Of a stretch of DNA of 11,659 nt, positions 11,060-11,659 are shown one piece after another (the stretch's first letter is position 1; each line of letters begins with the position of its first letter). A program made the position numbers and the translations under genes. Under the pieces are notes generated by a model that saw only the letters and a list, made by a program, of their open reading frames with translations, made no database searches and had not been told where the DNA came from. The stretch comes from SKLM01 sp964542755 (GTDB lineage Bacteria > Chloroflexota > Anaerolineae > B4-G1). The DNA lies in assembly GCA_964542755.1 (NCBI GenBank), contig CAZIWL010000138.1, positions 1 to 11,659 of the forward strand, read 5' to 3'.

Positions 11060-11659
11060 ATGGGCAGGGTCTATACCCCTTCCGAAGAGCAATTTCCTGA
11101 GACGGCCGATGCCGTCGTCATCGGTGGCGGCATCGTCGGGGTGGCGACGGGTTTCTGGCTGTCCCATGCCGGGTTGGATACCGTCGTCGTGGAGATGCGG
11201 GACGGCCTGTCGACCTTGACCACACCGGAGTCGATCGAGAGCTTCCGCGCCCAGTTCACCGAACCGGCGATGTCCGAGCTGGTGCAGGAGAGCATCGAGG
11301 TCTTCGAGAACTTCGCTGACGTCATCTCCATCCCGGGCTACGACATCGATCTCCACCACAAGGGGTACCTCTTCGTCACCGACGATGAGCAGATGATCGA
11401 CGAGGTGAAGGCCGCTGTGGAGACTCATCACGAGCTCGGCGTCAACGACTCTGAGTTCTTGACTGGGGAGGAGGCGCGAAGCCGCTTCCCTTTCCTCTCG
11501 GAAACCATCGTGGCGGGGACCTTCCGGCAGAAGGACGGCTGGCTGTCGACACACGAGGCCACCCAGGGGTTCGCCAAGGGGTGTGATGCGCAGTTTGTCC
11601 TCAGTACCAAGGCGACCGATATCCTCCAGGATGCCGACGGGGTCTGCGGAGTTGAAACC
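11060..11659 (+). CDS. FAD-dependent oxidoreductase, DAO family (sarcosine/dimethylglycine oxidase-dehydrogenase-like), 5' part
   Basis: 200 codons, open to the right edge, starting at an ATG 5 nt after the livM stop. There is no strong ribosome site of its own, so translation probably depends on coupling. Residues 18-45 are a Rossmann dinucleotide fold: VVIGGGIVGVATG (G22, G24, G27), with E45 closing strand 2 for the FAD ribose. The stretch STLTTPESIESFRAQF (51-66) stands where sarcosine-oxidase-beta-like proteins have a Gly/Arg-rich FAD loop ending in RxQF. KGYLFVTDDEQ and later DGWLSTHEATQGFAKG (STHE region) fit the DAO (glycine/D-amino-acid oxidase) fold. Such enzymes oxidise N-methyl or amino groups of small amino acids. 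Its tight linkage to the importer suggests that it acts on the imported compound. The C-terminal catalytic part is missing, so the exact substrate is open. Confidence 0.88.
   Translation, partial: MGRVYTPSEEQFPETADAVVIGGGIVGVATGFWLSHAGLDTVVVEMRDGLSTLTTPESIESFRAQFTEPAMSELVQESIEVFENFADVISIPGYDIDLHHKGYLFVTDDEQMIDEVKAAVETHHELGVNDSEFLTGEEARSRFPFLSETIVAGTFRQKDGWLSTHEATQGFAKGCDAQFVLSTKATDILQDADGVCGVET

Noticed and set aside
1..11659. CRISPR arrays, transposases, tRNA or rRNA genes
   Set aside because: I looked for regularly spaced repeats, IS-like terminal repeats with transposase frames, and cloverleaf or rRNA core sequences and saw none. The three GTCACC copies are far too short for a CRISPR array.

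Overview
This GC-rich window (roughly 60% G+C by eye) looks like a bacterial chromosome segment. Lipoproteins with Glu-rich linkers, a DUF72 protein, an OsmC-type thiol peroxidase and LivGFHM-type transporters would fit a Chloroflexota-like organism, but no marker gene is present, so the taxonomy is only an inference.

Left part (1-3150), housekeeping or accessory genes. The minus strand carries the 5' part of a secreted subtilisin-like (S8) protease that runs off the left edge (1-760). Upstream of it, also on the minus strand, is an OsmC-family protein (1161-1580). A DUF72/YecE-family gene (2036-2818, plus) is transcribed divergently from OsmC behind an extended -10 promoter. The non-coding gaps hold promoter elements and several dyads but no RNA gene that I recognise.

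Right part (3089-11659), one regulated transport/catabolic locus. It opens with a GntR/FCD regulator that has a near-consensus promoter, a perfect dyad at its start site and a terminator. About 60 bp after the regulator lies a well-formed cobalamin riboswitch (about 3917-4057), followed by a structured leader of about 390 nt. Then come five genes of a branched-chain-amino-acid-type (HAAT) ABC importer in the order SBP, LivG-like, LivF-like, LivH-like, LivM-like. A FAD-dependent DAO-family oxidoreductase starts 5 nt after livM and is cut by the right edge.

Two things stand out. First, the substrate-binding lipoprotein is a head-to-tail duplication: two complete periplasmic-binding domains with a 410-residue period in one 857-residue chain. 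Second, this importer plus an amine-oxidase-like flavoenzyme sits behind a B12 riboswitch. Known HAAT importers are not cobalamin transporters. The arrangement therefore suggests either a B12-sparing route for a (methylated?) amine or amino acid, used when cobalamin is short, or an undescribed corrinoid-related uptake system. The genes right of the window should help decide.
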